Of a DNA stretch of 64,000 nucleotides, positions 26,852-36,930 are shown piece by piece. How positions within the stretch are numbered: the stretch's first letter is position 1; the number at the start of each line of letters is the position of its first letter. Origin of the DNA: an uncultured Clostridia bacterium. Lineage in GTDB: Bacteria > Bacillota > Clostridia > Lachnospirales > Anaerotignaceae. A program made the position numbers and the translations under genes. The notes below the pieces were generated by a model. The model worked only from the letters and a program-made list of their open reading frames with translations, had not been told where the DNA came from and did no database searches. Location of the stretch: assembly GCA_910587195.1 (NCBI GenBank), contig CAJUKL010000006.1, forward strand, positions 5,566 to 69,565, given 5' to 3'.

Positions 26852-28264
26852 CTAATAAGTACAAAGTCCGGTTGTTTCCTGTATATAGTATAATATTTTT
26901 TTAAAAAAACTATTTTGTTGATATGTTTCAAAAGGTACTGTATAATTTCCTTGTTCGTTCTTCCATATCCTTTGAAAATAAGCAACAACTTCTTTTGTAA
27001 AATCATTTCCTTTTTTTGCTATAATTTCTAAATCTGCTTCAAGGTTATACCCTTTTAAATTTTTTCTAGTATAATTCCCAGAACCAAGCACTACAACATC
27101 TTGCTGTTCAAAATCAAAATACGACATTTTGGTATGATATTGCTCTCCTTTTGTATCATACCAACGAATTTGTATATTTTTATTTTTATTATGTAATTGT
27201 GTTAATACAGAACGATTTGGAGAACCATCTTTTTGAATACCAAAAGCATCTTTATTAGGGTCTGCTACAATATAAATAGAAACACCTCTCTCTGCTGCAT
27301 TTTCTAATTCTTTGATAAGGTGAAATTCTGTAATATAAAAAATACCCATATAAATGGTGTCCCCTTCTTTAGCTTGTTGGATATTTTTTATTAAACTATA
27401 AAAAATTCCCTTTTCTGTAATATATTTTACTTGTGTGTCAGCAATATTACTTGTTTGTGTTCCTTTATATTCTAACTTTGGCAATATCACATTGGATTGT
27501 TGCGCAATGACTCTTTCGCCTTCTAATATATATGGAATTACATCACTTTGAAAACGAACTGCTACATTAGAATGATAACTACTTGCATCATGCGGATTTG
27601 CCGAAGCAATGAGGGCTTCTTTTTCTGTTATGATTAACTTTCTATGATTCGCTTTAAGATTTGCTAATTTTAAAACAGAACGTATATTTATTTTAGGAGC
27701 TGTTTTGTCTAAAGGATTTGAAATCCAACCTTTTCCACTATTTCCAAAAGGTTTTACAAAAAAGCGATAATATCCAGAATAAATTGGATTAGAGTCTTTT
27801 AATGCATCTAAATTTGTTTCAATCACAATAATATTATATTCCTTCATTAACTGCATATTTTTTTCTATATAAGAACCATAAAATCCATTAATGGGGTCTG
27901 TAATAAAAATAATATCTATATCAGGATTTTCTTCTTTTTTTGCAATCAAAGCCTCTGTTATCCTTTGCGTGGTATTAGGATATTGATATTGTGTTTTATC
28001 ATAAACATCATTATATAAAAATAAATCTAATACAATAAAATCTTTTGCTTTTTTAATCATGTCTAATTCAGCTGAAAGGATAGATTGTTGGTTTTCCCTC
28101 TTTCCCTCTTTTTGATAGGTTAAATCATATAAAAATTGTAAAGAAGAAACATTTTGATATTCACTTTCTATGGAAGTACCTACAGGACTTTTTGTGCATA
28201 AACTCCAAATAATAGGAAATAATAATAAAATAAAAAGTATTTTTTTCTTCTGCCCCAAATGCAT
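26852..28264 (-). CDS. Phospholipase D-like (cardiolipin-synthase superfamily) secreted protein
   Basis: 470 residues. N-terminal signal/anchor (ILFILLLFPIIWSLC). Two PLD half-sites follow: NHRKLIITEKEALIASANP near residue 215 (H-x-K, with Glu in the place of the usual Asp) and QYHTKMSYFDF near residue 395 with GSGNYTRKN after it. Enzymes of this superfamily transfer or hydrolyse phosphodiester bonds through a phospho-His intermediate. The protein lacks the two N-terminal helices of classical Cls, and the extracellular location suggests a different substrate. It lies between the tRNA terminator and the HAD gene (40 nt). Confidence 0.8.
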   Translation of the reverse strand: MHLGQKKKILFILLLFPIIWSLCTKSPVGTSIESEYQNVSSLQFLYDLTYQKEGKRENQQSILSAELDMIKKAKDFIVLDLFLYNDVYDKTQYQYPNTTQRITEALIAKKEENPDIDIIFITDPINGFYGSYIEKNMQLMKEYNIIVIETNLDALKDSNPIYSGYYRFFVKPFGNSGKGWISNPLDKTAPKINIRSVLKLANLKANHRKLIITEKEALIASANPHDASSYHSNVAVRFQSDVIPYILEGERVIAQQSNVILPKLEYKGTQTSNIADTQVKYITEKGIFYSLIKNIQQAKEGDTIYMGIFYITEFHLIKELENAAERGVSIYIVADPNKDAFGIQKDGSPNRSVLTQLHNKNKNIQIRWYDTKGEQYHTKMSYFDFEQQDVVVLGSGNYTRKNLKGYNLEADLEIIAKKGNDFTKEVVAYFQRIWKNEQGNYTVPFETYQQNSFFKKILYYIQETTGLCTY

Positions 28265-28305
28265 TTTTATTTTCCTTTCTTACAAAAAATAATCTCTATA
28301 CTATC

Positions 28306-28347
28306 ATATAAAAAGAAGTATCAAAATATTTTGATACTTCTTTTTTT
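28306..28347 (-). terminator. Terminator of the tRNA-Thr transcript
   Basis: Stem AAAAGAAGTATCAAAA / TTTTGATACTTCTTTT (28311-28344) with A and T runs on both sides, 20 nt downstream of the tRNA. Confidence 0.8.
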
Positions 28348-28363
28348 CCTCTTATTAAAATTC

Positions 28364-28436
28364 AGCTGGAAACGTGACTTGAACACGCGACCTGCTGATT
28401 ACGAATCAGCTGCTCTACCGACTGAGCTATTCCAGC
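28364..28436 (-). tRNA. tRNA-Thr, anticodon CGU
   Basis: On the minus strand the acceptor stem GCTGGAA pairs with TTCCAGC. The D-loop carries AGTCGGTAGAGC, the anticodon stem is GCTGA/TCAGC with loop TTCGTAA (CGT at 34-36), and the T-arm is GTTCAAGTC. It is 73 nt including discriminator. CCA is not encoded. It reads ACG codons, which are rare in this AT-rich genome. Confidence 0.95.
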
Positions 28437-28499
28437 AAATATAACTGTGTTTTATTATAGCACTTTTTTTTATAAATTGCAACAAAAAAGTCCCCTTTT

Positions 28500-28640
28500 T
28501 CAGGGCAACCGCACAAAAAATATTGTATAGAAAGAATAAAATTTAGAATCTGTTGCGTGTGCAAGAAGTAAAGTTTTTGGTTAAGCTTTTTTCAAAAAGC
28601 TTGTAGGGTTTTAGGGACAACGTCCCTAAGCTTTTAAAAG
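28500..28640. repeat. Dispersed MITE-like repeat, copy 1 (short)
   Basis: It shares about 120 bp with the copy at 37941-38236: CAGGGCAaCCGCAcAAAAA at the left, then GAATCTGTTGCGTGTGC, then the palindrome AAGCTTTTTTCAAAAAGCTT. The 3' part differs and carries TTAGGGAC..GTCCCTAA. It is flanked by a 12-bp direct repeat AAGTCCCCTTTT (28488-28499 and 28641-28652), as expected of a target duplication. The right terminal inverted repeat of copy 2 is not visible here. Confidence 0.7.
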
Positions 28641-28669
28641 AAGTCCCCTTTTGTAAGAGGACTTCTTTT
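28636..28669 (-). terminator. groEL terminator
   Basis: Stem AAAAGAAGTCC / GGACTTCTTTT just downstream of the groEL stop. One arm overlaps the direct repeat bordering the inserted element. Confidence 0.75.
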
Positions 28670-28680
28670 TATCCTTAGGC

Positions 28681-30628
<1,948 letters not shown>

Positions 30629-30668
30629 AAAATAATAGCCTCCTTAAAAAATACATATCCTAAACTTG

Positions 30669-30695
30669 TTAGCACTCGTTTAAATCGAGTGCTAA
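30669..30695 (-). promoter_or_regulatory. CIRCE element (HrcA operator)
   Basis: Exact TTAGCACTC - N9 - GAGTGCTAA, located at the transcription start of the groESL promoter and about 40 nt before groES. HrcA binding represses the operon in the absence of heat stress. Confidence 0.97.
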
Positions 30696-30707
30696 TTTCT
30701 AATTACT

Positions 30708-30736
30708 ATATTAGACATTGTTTTCCATTTATGCAA
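30708..30736 (-). promoter_or_regulatory. groESL promoter
   Basis: On the minus strand TTGCAT, 17-bp spacer, TAATAT, immediately upstream of CIRCE. The rest of the gap to ddh (30737-31029) is very AT-rich. I see only an extended -10 (TGTTATAAT near 30990) that may serve ddh. Confidence 0.75.
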
Positions 30737-31029
30737 ATAGTATATTCGTTTTTATTTTGATATATTCCCATTTATTTCTGTAATTTTATGCTATTTTCTT
30801 TCAATATCTTTAATATTCTTATTTTTTTATTTTTTTTCTAAAAAAATATTTTTTATTCACAAAATTGTTACAATGGAGCTTAATAAAATAATAAAAAAAG
30901 AAAATTCATTTAAAAAAATCCCTAAATAACTTACAAAAAAAGGAAAAATTTTATCAAAATTTACACTATACTATCTTATTTTGACATGTTATAATTTTTC
31001 CATACTTTTATTAATAAGGAGGAAGCAAT

Positions 31030-32019
31030 ATGAGTGAAAAAATAAGAGTAGCTATTGCAGGCTATGGTAATATTGGTCGTGGTGTAGAAGCTGCGATTGC
31101 ACAAAATGAAGATATGATATTGACAACAGTTTTTACAAGAAGAAATCCTGAAAGCATTCAAATTAATACCACAGGTGCAAAAGTAATGAAAATGTCAGAT
31201 GCGGCATCTATAAAAGATGAAATCGATGTTGTAATTCTTTGTGGTGGCTCTGCAACAGATTTACCAGTACAAGGCCCAGAAATGGCACAACTTTTTAATA
31301 CAGTAGACAGCTTTGATACCCATGCAAAGATACCAGAATATTTTAAAGCAGTAAATGAAGCTGCTTCTAAAAATGGAAATGTTTCTATTATTTCTGTTGG
31401 TTGGGATCCTGGTTTATTTTCTATCAACAGACTTTATGGAAGTGCAATTTTACCAAATGGCGGATATTATACTTTTTGGGGAAAAGGGGTAAGTCAAGGA
31501 CATTCTGATGCCATTAGACGTGTAAAAGGAGTAAAAAATGGAATTCAATATACCATTCCTGTAGAATCTTCTGTAGAAGCAGCAAGAAGCGGAAATTTAC
31601 CAGAATTGACAACACGTCAAAAACATACTCGACTTTGTTATGTTGTAGCAGAAGATGGTGCAGATTTGGCAGAGATTGAAAAAACAATCAAAGAAATGCC
31701 AAATTATTTTTCAGATTATGACACTACAGTAAACTTTATTTCTGAAGAAGAATTAAAACAATATCATAGCAAAATGCCTCATGGTGGTTTTGTTATCCAT
31801 AGTGGTAGTACAAACAACAACACAAACAAACATGTTATAGAATACTCTTTAAAATTAGACTCTAACCCAGAATTTACTGGCTCTGTATTGGTTGCTTATG
31901 CAAGGGCTGCTTATCGTTTAGCAAAAAAAGGGGAATGTGGCGCAAAAACAGTATTGGATATTGCACCAGCTATGCTTTCTCCAAAAACAGGAGATGTTTT
32001 AAGAAGTACACTATTGTAA
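31030..32019 (+). CDS. ddh: meso-Diaminopimelate D-dehydrogenase
   Basis: 329 residues, the usual length. It makes meso-DAP directly from tetrahydrodipicolinate, NADPH and ammonia, bypassing the acylated branch of lysine/peptidoglycan synthesis. The N-terminal Rossmann motif is GYGNIGRG. The family signatures VGWDPGLFS, GVSQGHSDA and MPHGGFVI (substrate site) are clear. Single gene; AAGGAGGAAG precedes the ATG, and a bidirectional terminator follows. Its presence implies DAP-type peptidoglycan. Confidence 0.95.
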   Translation: MSEKIRVAIAGYGNIGRGVEAAIAQNEDMILTTVFTRRNPESIQINTTGAKVMKMSDAASIKDEIDVVILCGGSATDLPVQGPEMAQLFNTVDSFDTHAKIPEYFKAVNEAASKNGNVSIISVGWDPGLFSINRLYGSAILPNGGYYTFWGKGVSQGHSDAIRRVKGVKNGIQYTIPVESSVEAARSGNLPELTTRQKHTRLCYVVAEDGADLAEIEKTIKEMPNYFSDYDTTVNFISEEELKQYHSKMPHGGFVIHSGSTNNNTNKHVIEYSLKLDSNPEFTGSVLVAYARAAYRLAKKGECGAKTVLDIAPAMLSPKTGDVLRSTLL

Positions 32020-32020
32020 T

Positions 32021-32054
32021 AAAAAAAGGTGTAGCATCTGCTACACCTTTTTAA
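32021..32054. terminator. Bidirectional terminator between ddh and luxS
   Basis: Stem GGTGTAGCA / TGCTACACC with a TC loop, A-run before and T-run after, placed between convergent genes. Confidence 0.9.
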
Positions 32055-32064
32055 ATACTCTTTT

Positions 32065-32550
32065 TTAATAATTTTGTGTTGGATATTCAAGATTTTCTTT
32101 TTTTATCTGATATAATACTTCTTCTAAAAATTTGCCACATTCTATTTTTGTAATTTCTAAATTATGGTCTAAATAATTACCACACATATAAGATTTTGCC
32201 GCAGGAATTTCACCTACAAAATTTGCCATATATTCAAAAGATTCTGTAATAATCTTAATTACATCTTCTGATTTTAAATCTCCTTTAAAAATAACATACA
32301 TTCCAGTACGGCAGCCCATAGGGCCAACATAAATTGTCTTATCTGCCCATTCTTTATGACTTCTAAAAAAAGTTGCCATCAAATGTTCTATGGTATGCAT
32401 TACAGAAGTATCCATTACCATTTCACGGTTTGGCTCTTTCATTCTAACATCAAATGTTGTTAAAACACCATTTTCAACAGTATCTTTTCGAGAAACATAA
32501 ATCCCTCTTAACAATTTATCATGATTAATTCCAAAACTTGTAACATCCAT
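32065..32550 (-). CDS. luxS: S-ribosylhomocysteine lyase LuxS (AI-2 synthesis)
   Basis: 161 residues, full length. It splits S-ribosylhomocysteine to homocysteine and DPD, the AI-2 precursor, in the activated methyl cycle. Metal ligands are in HTIEHL (two His) and CGNY (Cys); the catalytic Cys lies in GPMGCRTG. The frame is open to 32574, but AAAGGAG lies before the ATG at 32550, which starts MDVTSFGINHD. Single gene; no pfs homologue nearby. Confidence 0.96.
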   Translation of the reverse strand: MDVTSFGINHDKLLRGIYVSRKDTVENGVLTTFDVRMKEPNREMVMDTSVMHTIEHLMATFFRSHKEWADKTIYVGPMGCRTGMYVIFKGDLKSEDVIKIITESFEYMANFVGEIPAAKSYMCGNYLDHNLEITKIECGKFLEEVLYQIKKENLEYPTQNY

Positions 32551-32715
32551 CTTTTTTCTCTCCTTTATTTTCATATATTATAATTTTATACTTTATTCTA
32601 ACAAAATACAATATAAATTTTATAAAATACATTAATATTCCATTCTATATTGCATAATATTTTTATTTCTTTTATACTTAAAATAAAGAAATTTATACAG
32701 AAAGAAGGAATTAAA

Positions 32716-33270
32716 ATGAGCATTACAAGAGAAGAAGCATGGAAATTATTAAACGAATTTAATAAAGAACCTTTTCATATTCGCCATGCTGAAGTAGTAG
32801 AAGGCATCATGAAATATTTTGCAAGAGAATTAGGATATGCTGAAGAAGAAGAATTTTGGGGAATTGTTGGATTATTACATGATTTAGATTTTGAGCAATA
32901 TCCAGAACAGCATTGCATAAAAGAGCAAGAAATTATGCGTGAAAGAGGCATTGATGAAAGAATTATCCACGCAACAGCAAGTCATGGTTATGGTCTTGTA
33001 GCAGATGTAAAACCAGAACATGAAATGGAAAAAGTTCTTTTTGCAGTAGATGAATTGTCTGGATTGTTAGGTGCTGCAGCTAAAATGCGCCCTTCTAAAA
33101 GTGTACAAGATATGGAATTAAAATCTGCAAAGAAAAAATTTAAAGATAAAGCTTTTGCTGCTGGTTGTTCCAGAGATGTCATTCGCAAAGGTGCTGAAAT
33201 GTTAGGCTGGGAATTAGATGACTTAATTCGCAAAACGATTGAAGCCATGAAAGAAGACCCAAGAAATTAA
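32716..33270 (+). CDS. HD-domain phosphohydrolase-like protein
   Basis: 184 residues. The HD metal-site pattern is intact: HIRHAEVVEG, then LLHDLDF with the HD pair (about residue 56), ATASHGYG and a later Asp (VDELSG). Proteins of this type hydrolyse phosphate monoesters or nucleotides; the substrate is unknown. The open frame reaches 32650, but AGAAGGA lies just before the ATG at 32716, which begins MSITREEAW. It ends in a hairpin shared with the feo operon. Confidence 0.85.
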   Translation: MSITREEAWKLLNEFNKEPFHIRHAEVVEGIMKYFARELGYAEEEEFWGIVGLLHDLDFEQYPEQHCIKEQEIMRERGIDERIIHATASHGYGLVADVKPEHEMEKVLFAVDELSGLLGAAAKMRPSKSVQDMELKSAKKKFKDKAFAAGCSRDVIRKGAEMLGWELDDLIRKTIEAMKEDPRN

Positions 33271-33291
33271 AAAACTTTAGTCAAACAAATA

Positions 33292-33318
33292 ACCTCCTGC
33301 TTTTTTCAAACAGGAGGT
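33292..33318. terminator. Terminator shared by the HD gene and the feo operon
   Basis: Stem ACCTCCTG / CAGGAGGT with an 11-nt loop between convergent genes. The T-run is moderate on both strands. Confidence 0.65.
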
Positions 33319-33324
33319 ATATTA

Positions 33325-33459
33325 TTATTTTTTGTCAGAACAATGTCCACTACAACAATGACAATCTCCACAACTACAAGTTCCTTTATTTTTAATGATA
33401 TTTTTTACTGCCATAATAACAAGAAGCAATACAATACCACCAATTACAATATTTGCCAA
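33325..33459 (-). CDS. FeoB-associated Cys-rich small membrane protein
   Basis: 44 residues from a TTG start with TAGGAGGG upstream, 16 nt after the feoB stop. One N-terminal membrane helix (IVIGGIVLLLVIMAV) is followed by a basic stretch and a Cys/His cluster CSCGDCHCCSGHC. Small proteins of this plan after FeoB are known as FeoB-associated Cys-rich proteins and are thought to take part in Fe2+ handling, possibly as the local counterpart of FeoC. It is the last gene of the feo operon. Confidence 0.85.
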   Translation of the reverse strand: MANIVIGGIVLLLVIMAVKNIIKNKGTCSCGDCHCCSGHCSDKK

Positions 33460-33475
33460 ATAAATCCCTCCTATT

Positions 33476-35599
33476 TTATTCCGCTGTTTGTGTAAAATGA
33501 ATTTGATGCTTTTTGTCTTTTACAAAAATCATTATTATAACAGCCATAATTGCTGCAATACAAAAAACTGCTGGAATTGGATTTGCTCCATATAATAATG
33601 TATTACCAACTGTATAGATAAGTAAAGACACCATATAAGCTAAACCTGTTTGATAGCCCACTGCAATCAATGTCCACTTCCAGTTACCCATCTCTCTTTT
33701 TATTGCACCAATCGCTGCAAAACAAGGTGCGCATAATAAATTAAATGCCAAAAAAGAATATGCGGATACCTGTGTAAAAGAGCCTTGCAAGTTTGCCCAA
33801 ATTTCAACACCATCTTCTGCAACTTCTCCCATACCATATAATACTCCAAATGTTCCAACAACATTTTCTTTTGCTACCAAGCCTGTTATCGTTGCTACTG
33901 CCGCTTTCCAATCGCCCCAGCCTAAAGGCGCAAAAATTGGAGCAATGATATTACCAATAGAAGCTAAAATAGATTCACTTGCATCTACCATTTGCAACGA
34001 CCCATTAAAAGATTGTAAAAACCAAATGAAACCACAAGCAACAAAAATAATGGTACCTGCTTTTTTAATAAATGATTTTCCTCTGTCCCACATATGAATC
34101 AATACACCTTTTGCTGCTGGAACATGATAAGGTGGCAATTCCATAACAAATGGTGCTGGTTCCCCAGAAAATAAAGTTGTCTTTTTTAACAAGATACCTG
34201 AAAAAATAATTGCTCCAATTCCAATAAAATAAGCAGATGGCCCAATCCAAGAACTTTCTGGAAATAATGCGCCTGCAATCAGTGCAATAATAGGTAATTT
34301 TGCACCACATGGAATAAATGTTGTCGTCATAATCGTCATTTTTCTATCTTTTTCATTTTCAATCGTTCTGGAAGCCATTACAGCAGGAACACCACAACCT
34401 GTTCCAATTAGCATGGGAATAAATGATTTTCCTGATAAGCCAAACTTTCTAAAAATTCTATCCATAATAAACGCAATACGTGCCATATAACCACAATCTT
34501 CCAAAATAGAAAGAAAAAAGAATAATACAAGCATTTGTGGTAAAAATCCAATGACTGCACCAACACCACCAATAATACCATCAACAATAAAACTTTGTAA
34601 CCATTCTGCTGTCCCTACATTTTCTAAAAATATAGATACTTTTCCTTGTAAAAATTCCCCTACAAATACATCATTTGTCCAATCAGTTGCTATTGTTCCT
34701 ACGGTAGAAACTGAAATATAATAAACCAACCACATTACTGCTACAAAAAATGGCAAAGCAAAAAATCTGTTTGTTACAACACGGTCAATTTTATCAGATG
34801 TTGTCATCATTGTTTTTTCTTTTTTTTGTACGAATTTTAAAATTAGCTTCCCTATGTATTCATATCTTTCATTTGTAATAATACTTTCACTATCATCATC
34901 TAATGCTTGTTCGCAATCTACAATGATTTTTTCTAATTTTTCTGCAACTGTTTTATCAAATTGAAAACTTTTTAATACTTTTTCATCTCTTTCAAACAAT
35001 TTAATGGAAAACCATCTAAGCTGTTTTTTATCTACAATATCTTGAATCAGTGCTGCAATTTTTTGTAATGCCTTTTCTACTTTTGTTTGAAAAATTTCCA
35101 TACAAATTGTTTGTTGTGTAGCTTCCAATGCAGCTTGTGCCGCCTCCATGGTACCCTGCCCTTTTAAGGCAGATGTTTCCACAATGTTACAACCAAGTGC
35201 CTCACTTAATGCTTTTCTATTGATACTATCACCACGTTTTGCAACAATATCCATCATATTCATAGCGATTACAACCGGAATACCCATTTCTAATAATTGT
35301 GTTGTTAAATAAAGATTTCTTTCCATATTAGAAGCATCTACCAAATTTAATATAACATCTGGTCGTTCTTTAATGATATAATCTCTTGTCACTACTTCTT
35401 CTAAAGTATAAGGAGAAAGGGAATAAATGCCTGGTAAATCTATTATTGTGACATCTTTATGCCCTTTTAATTTTCCTTCTTTTTTTTCTACTGTAACACC
35501 AGGCCAATTTCCTACATATTGCGAACTCCCTGTCAAATCATTAAACATAGTTGTTTTTCCACAGTTTGGATTTCCTGCAAGTGCTATTTTTTTTTCCAT
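33476..35599 (-). CDS. feoB: Ferrous iron transporter FeoB
   Basis: 707 residues. N-terminal G-protein domain with GNPNCGKTT (G1), DLPGIYSL (G3) and NMMD (G4), a GDI-like helical part, then two Gate domains with GCGVPA (AVMASRT) and about eight membrane helices. It imports Fe2+ across the membrane. It is preceded by two feoA genes and followed by the Cys-rich small protein, so the operon is feoA-feoA-feoB-feoX. AGGGGG precedes the ATG. Confidence 0.97.
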   Translation of the reverse strand: MEKKIALAGNPNCGKTTMFNDLTGSSQYVGNWPGVTVEKKEGKLKGHKDVTIIDLPGIYSLSPYTLEEVVTRDYIIKERPDVILNLVDASNMERNLYLTTQLLEMGIPVVIAMNMMDIVAKRGDSINRKALSEALGCNIVETSALKGQGTMEAAQAALEATQQTICMEIFQTKVEKALQKIAALIQDIVDKKQLRWFSIKLFERDEKVLKSFQFDKTVAEKLEKIIVDCEQALDDDSESIITNERYEYIGKLILKFVQKKEKTMMTTSDKIDRVVTNRFFALPFFVAVMWLVYYISVSTVGTIATDWTNDVFVGEFLQGKVSIFLENVGTAEWLQSFIVDGIIGGVGAVIGFLPQMLVLFFFLSILEDCGYMARIAFIMDRIFRKFGLSGKSFIPMLIGTGCGVPAVMASRTIENEKDRKMTIMTTTFIPCGAKLPIIALIAGALFPESSWIGPSAYFIGIGAIIFSGILLKKTTLFSGEPAPFVMELPPYHVPAAKGVLIHMWDRGKSFIKKAGTIIFVACGFIWFLQSFNGSLQMVDASESILASIGNIIAPIFAPLGWGDWKAAVATITGLVAKENVVGTFGVLYGMGEVAEDGVEIWANLQGSFTQVSAYSFLAFNLLCAPCFAAIGAIKREMGNWKWTLIAVGYQTGLAYMVSLLIYTVGNTLLYGANPIPAVFCIAAIMAVIIMIFVKDKKHQIHFTQTAE

Positions 35600-35613
35600 T
35601 TTATACCCCCTAT

Positions 35614-35835
35614 TTATCCAATTAAAATCATTTCAGCGTCTGCTTTTCTTAAGGAAAGTTCATACCCTCTTACATTTATTTCTAATGGGTCACCTAATGG
35701 TGCAACTTTTCTAAGGAATATTTCTGTTCCCTTTGTAATCCCCATATCCATAATTCTTCTTTTTACTGCACCATTTCCTGTTAATTTTAATACAGTAACC
35801 GTTTCACCTATTTTTGCTTCTTTTAATGTTTTCAA
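35614..35835 (-). CDS. feoA: FeoA-domain protein, second copy
   Basis: 73 residues. SH3-like FeoA domain with MDMGITKGTEI and VAPLGDPLEINVRGYELSLR, the typical ending. It supports FeoB in iron uptake. The frame is open to 35889, overlapping the first feoA. AAGGGGAG lies 6 nt before a TTG at 35835, which I take as the start. Its sequence is closer to canonical FeoA than that of the upstream copy. Confidence 0.9.
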   Translation of the reverse strand: MKTLKEAKIGETVTVLKLTGNGAVKRRIMDMGITKGTEIFLRKVAPLGDPLEINVRGYELSLRKADAEMILIG

Positions 35836-35848
35836 ATAAATCTCCCCT

Positions 35849-36061
35849 TCAAACCATAATTCTATTTGCCATGGATTTACTAATCGCAATACGACTATCC
35901 TTTATTTTCACAATAACATTTCCCTGTATTTGAGATATAATTGTAATTTCACTTCCCTCTACAAACCCTAAATTTTTTAAAAATTGTTTTGCATCATCTT
36001 TTCCAGTAATTTTTTTAATAGATTGCACTTCACCCATTCTTGCCATCATCAAAGGCATCAT
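35849..36061 (-). CDS. feoA: FeoA-domain protein, first copy
   Basis: 70 residues. SH3-like fold with NLGFVEGSEITIISQIQGNVIVKIKDSRIAIS trimmed here to its key points: GFVEGSEI, QGNVIVK and SRIAIS. It begins with an unusual Met-rich MMPLMMARMGE segment. Tandem FeoA genes before feoB are common in Clostridia; the two may form different complexes with FeoB. First gene of the operon, with AAAGGAG before the ATG. Confidence 0.88.
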   Translation of the reverse strand: MMPLMMARMGEVQSIKKITGKDDAKQFLKNLGFVEGSEITIISQIQGNVIVKIKDSRIAISKSMANRIMV

Positions 36062-36103
36062 AAATGCTCCTTTCCAAAAAAATAAGAACTATATAATTTT
36101 TAT

Positions 36104-36124
36104 TAACTATAACTAACTATAATA
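36104..36124. promoter_or_regulatory. Repeated TAGTTA motifs at the feo promoter
   Basis: Two copies of TTATAGTTA on the minus strand lie just downstream of the -10 box, where a repressor would act. The arrangement suggests a binding site for an iron regulator of the DtxR or Fur class, but it does not match a consensus I can state with confidence. Confidence 0.35.
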
Positions 36125-36153
36125 AGTTTACATCAACTAATTTTATTTGTCAA
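36125..36153 (-). promoter_or_regulatory. feo operon promoter
   Basis: On the minus strand TTGACA, 17-bp spacer, TAAACT, about 60 nt before the first feoA. Confidence 0.8.
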
Positions 36154-36212
36154 TAGGTAATATAAAAAATAATAATTTACATAATATTATACTGGTAAAC
36201 TTATTTTTGCTA

Positions 36213-36242
36213 AAAAATAAAGTAGCTATGAAAATAGCTACT
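36213..36242 (-). terminator. pyrE terminator
   Basis: Perfect 9-bp stem AGTAGCTAT / ATAGCTACT with a 4-nt loop, followed on the minus strand by TTTATTTTTT. Confidence 0.85.
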
Positions 36243-36255
36243 CTAAAACACTTTT

Positions 36256-36924
36256 TTAAAACACACAATATTGTTCCATATATTTTTCCATTAGGTCTAG
36301 CACAGCATCATAACTGCCTTGCTCTTTTAAATACTCATAAATATCTTGCACAGAAATAATAGAATGTACCTGTATTCCAAATTCCTCACTAACTTCCATA
36401 ATAGCTGTTTTCCCTTTGGTTTGCCCTATTTCACAACGATTTACAGAAATAAACATATGATTTACTGTTACATTTGCAGCATTTTTTAAAACAGGCATGG
36501 TTTCCCGGATTGCCGTTCCTGCTGTAATAACATCTTCAATAATAATAACAGTATCATTTTCTTTTGGCTGATAACCTACTAAATTTCCACCTTCGCCATG
36601 GTCTTTGACTTCTTTTCTATTAAAAAAATAAGGCTTGTCTATTTGATATTCTGTTGCAAGAGAAGCAGCCGTTGCTGTTACAAGTGGGATTCCTTTATAA
36701 GCTGGGCCAAACATACAATCAAAATTATCACCACAAGTTTCTTTTATCAGTTGTGCATAAAACTTTCCTAATGTTGCAATTTGTTTTCCAGTCTTATAAT
36801 TTCCTGTATTTACAAAATAAGGTGTAAAACGTCCACTTTTTGTTTTAAACTCTCCAAAACGTAGCACATCTGCTTGCATCATAAATTCAATAAATTCTTT
36901 TTTATTCTTTGTTAGCATTTTCAT
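36256..36924 (-). CDS. pyrE: Orotate phosphoribosyltransferase
   Basis: 222 residues. It joins orotate and PRPP to give OMP in pyrimidine synthesis. The substrate segment YFVNTGNYKTG, FGPAYKGIPL, the Lys-containing YFFNRKEVKDHGEGG loop and the PRPP motif VIIIEDVITAGTA are all present. The start follows the pyrD stop by 6 nt and the ribosome site AAAGGGG overlaps the end of pyrD. Last gene of the pyrDE unit, which ends in a clear terminator. Confidence 0.96.
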   Translation of the reverse strand: MKMLTKNKKEFIEFMMQADVLRFGEFKTKSGRFTPYFVNTGNYKTGKQIATLGKFYAQLIKETCGDNFDCMFGPAYKGIPLVTATAASLATEYQIDKPYFFNRKEVKDHGEGGNLVGYQPKENDTVIIIEDVITAGTAIRETMPVLKNAANVTVNHMFISVNRCEIGQTKGKTAIMEVSEEFGIQVHSIISVQDIYEYLKEQGSYDAVLDLMEKYMEQYCVF

Positions 36925-36930
36925 TCCCCT

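Noticed and set aside
30737..31029. AT-rich gap considered as replication origin or element border
   Set aside because: No DnaA-box cluster, repeats or dnaA/gyr genes; it reads as an ordinary AT-rich divergent promoter region.
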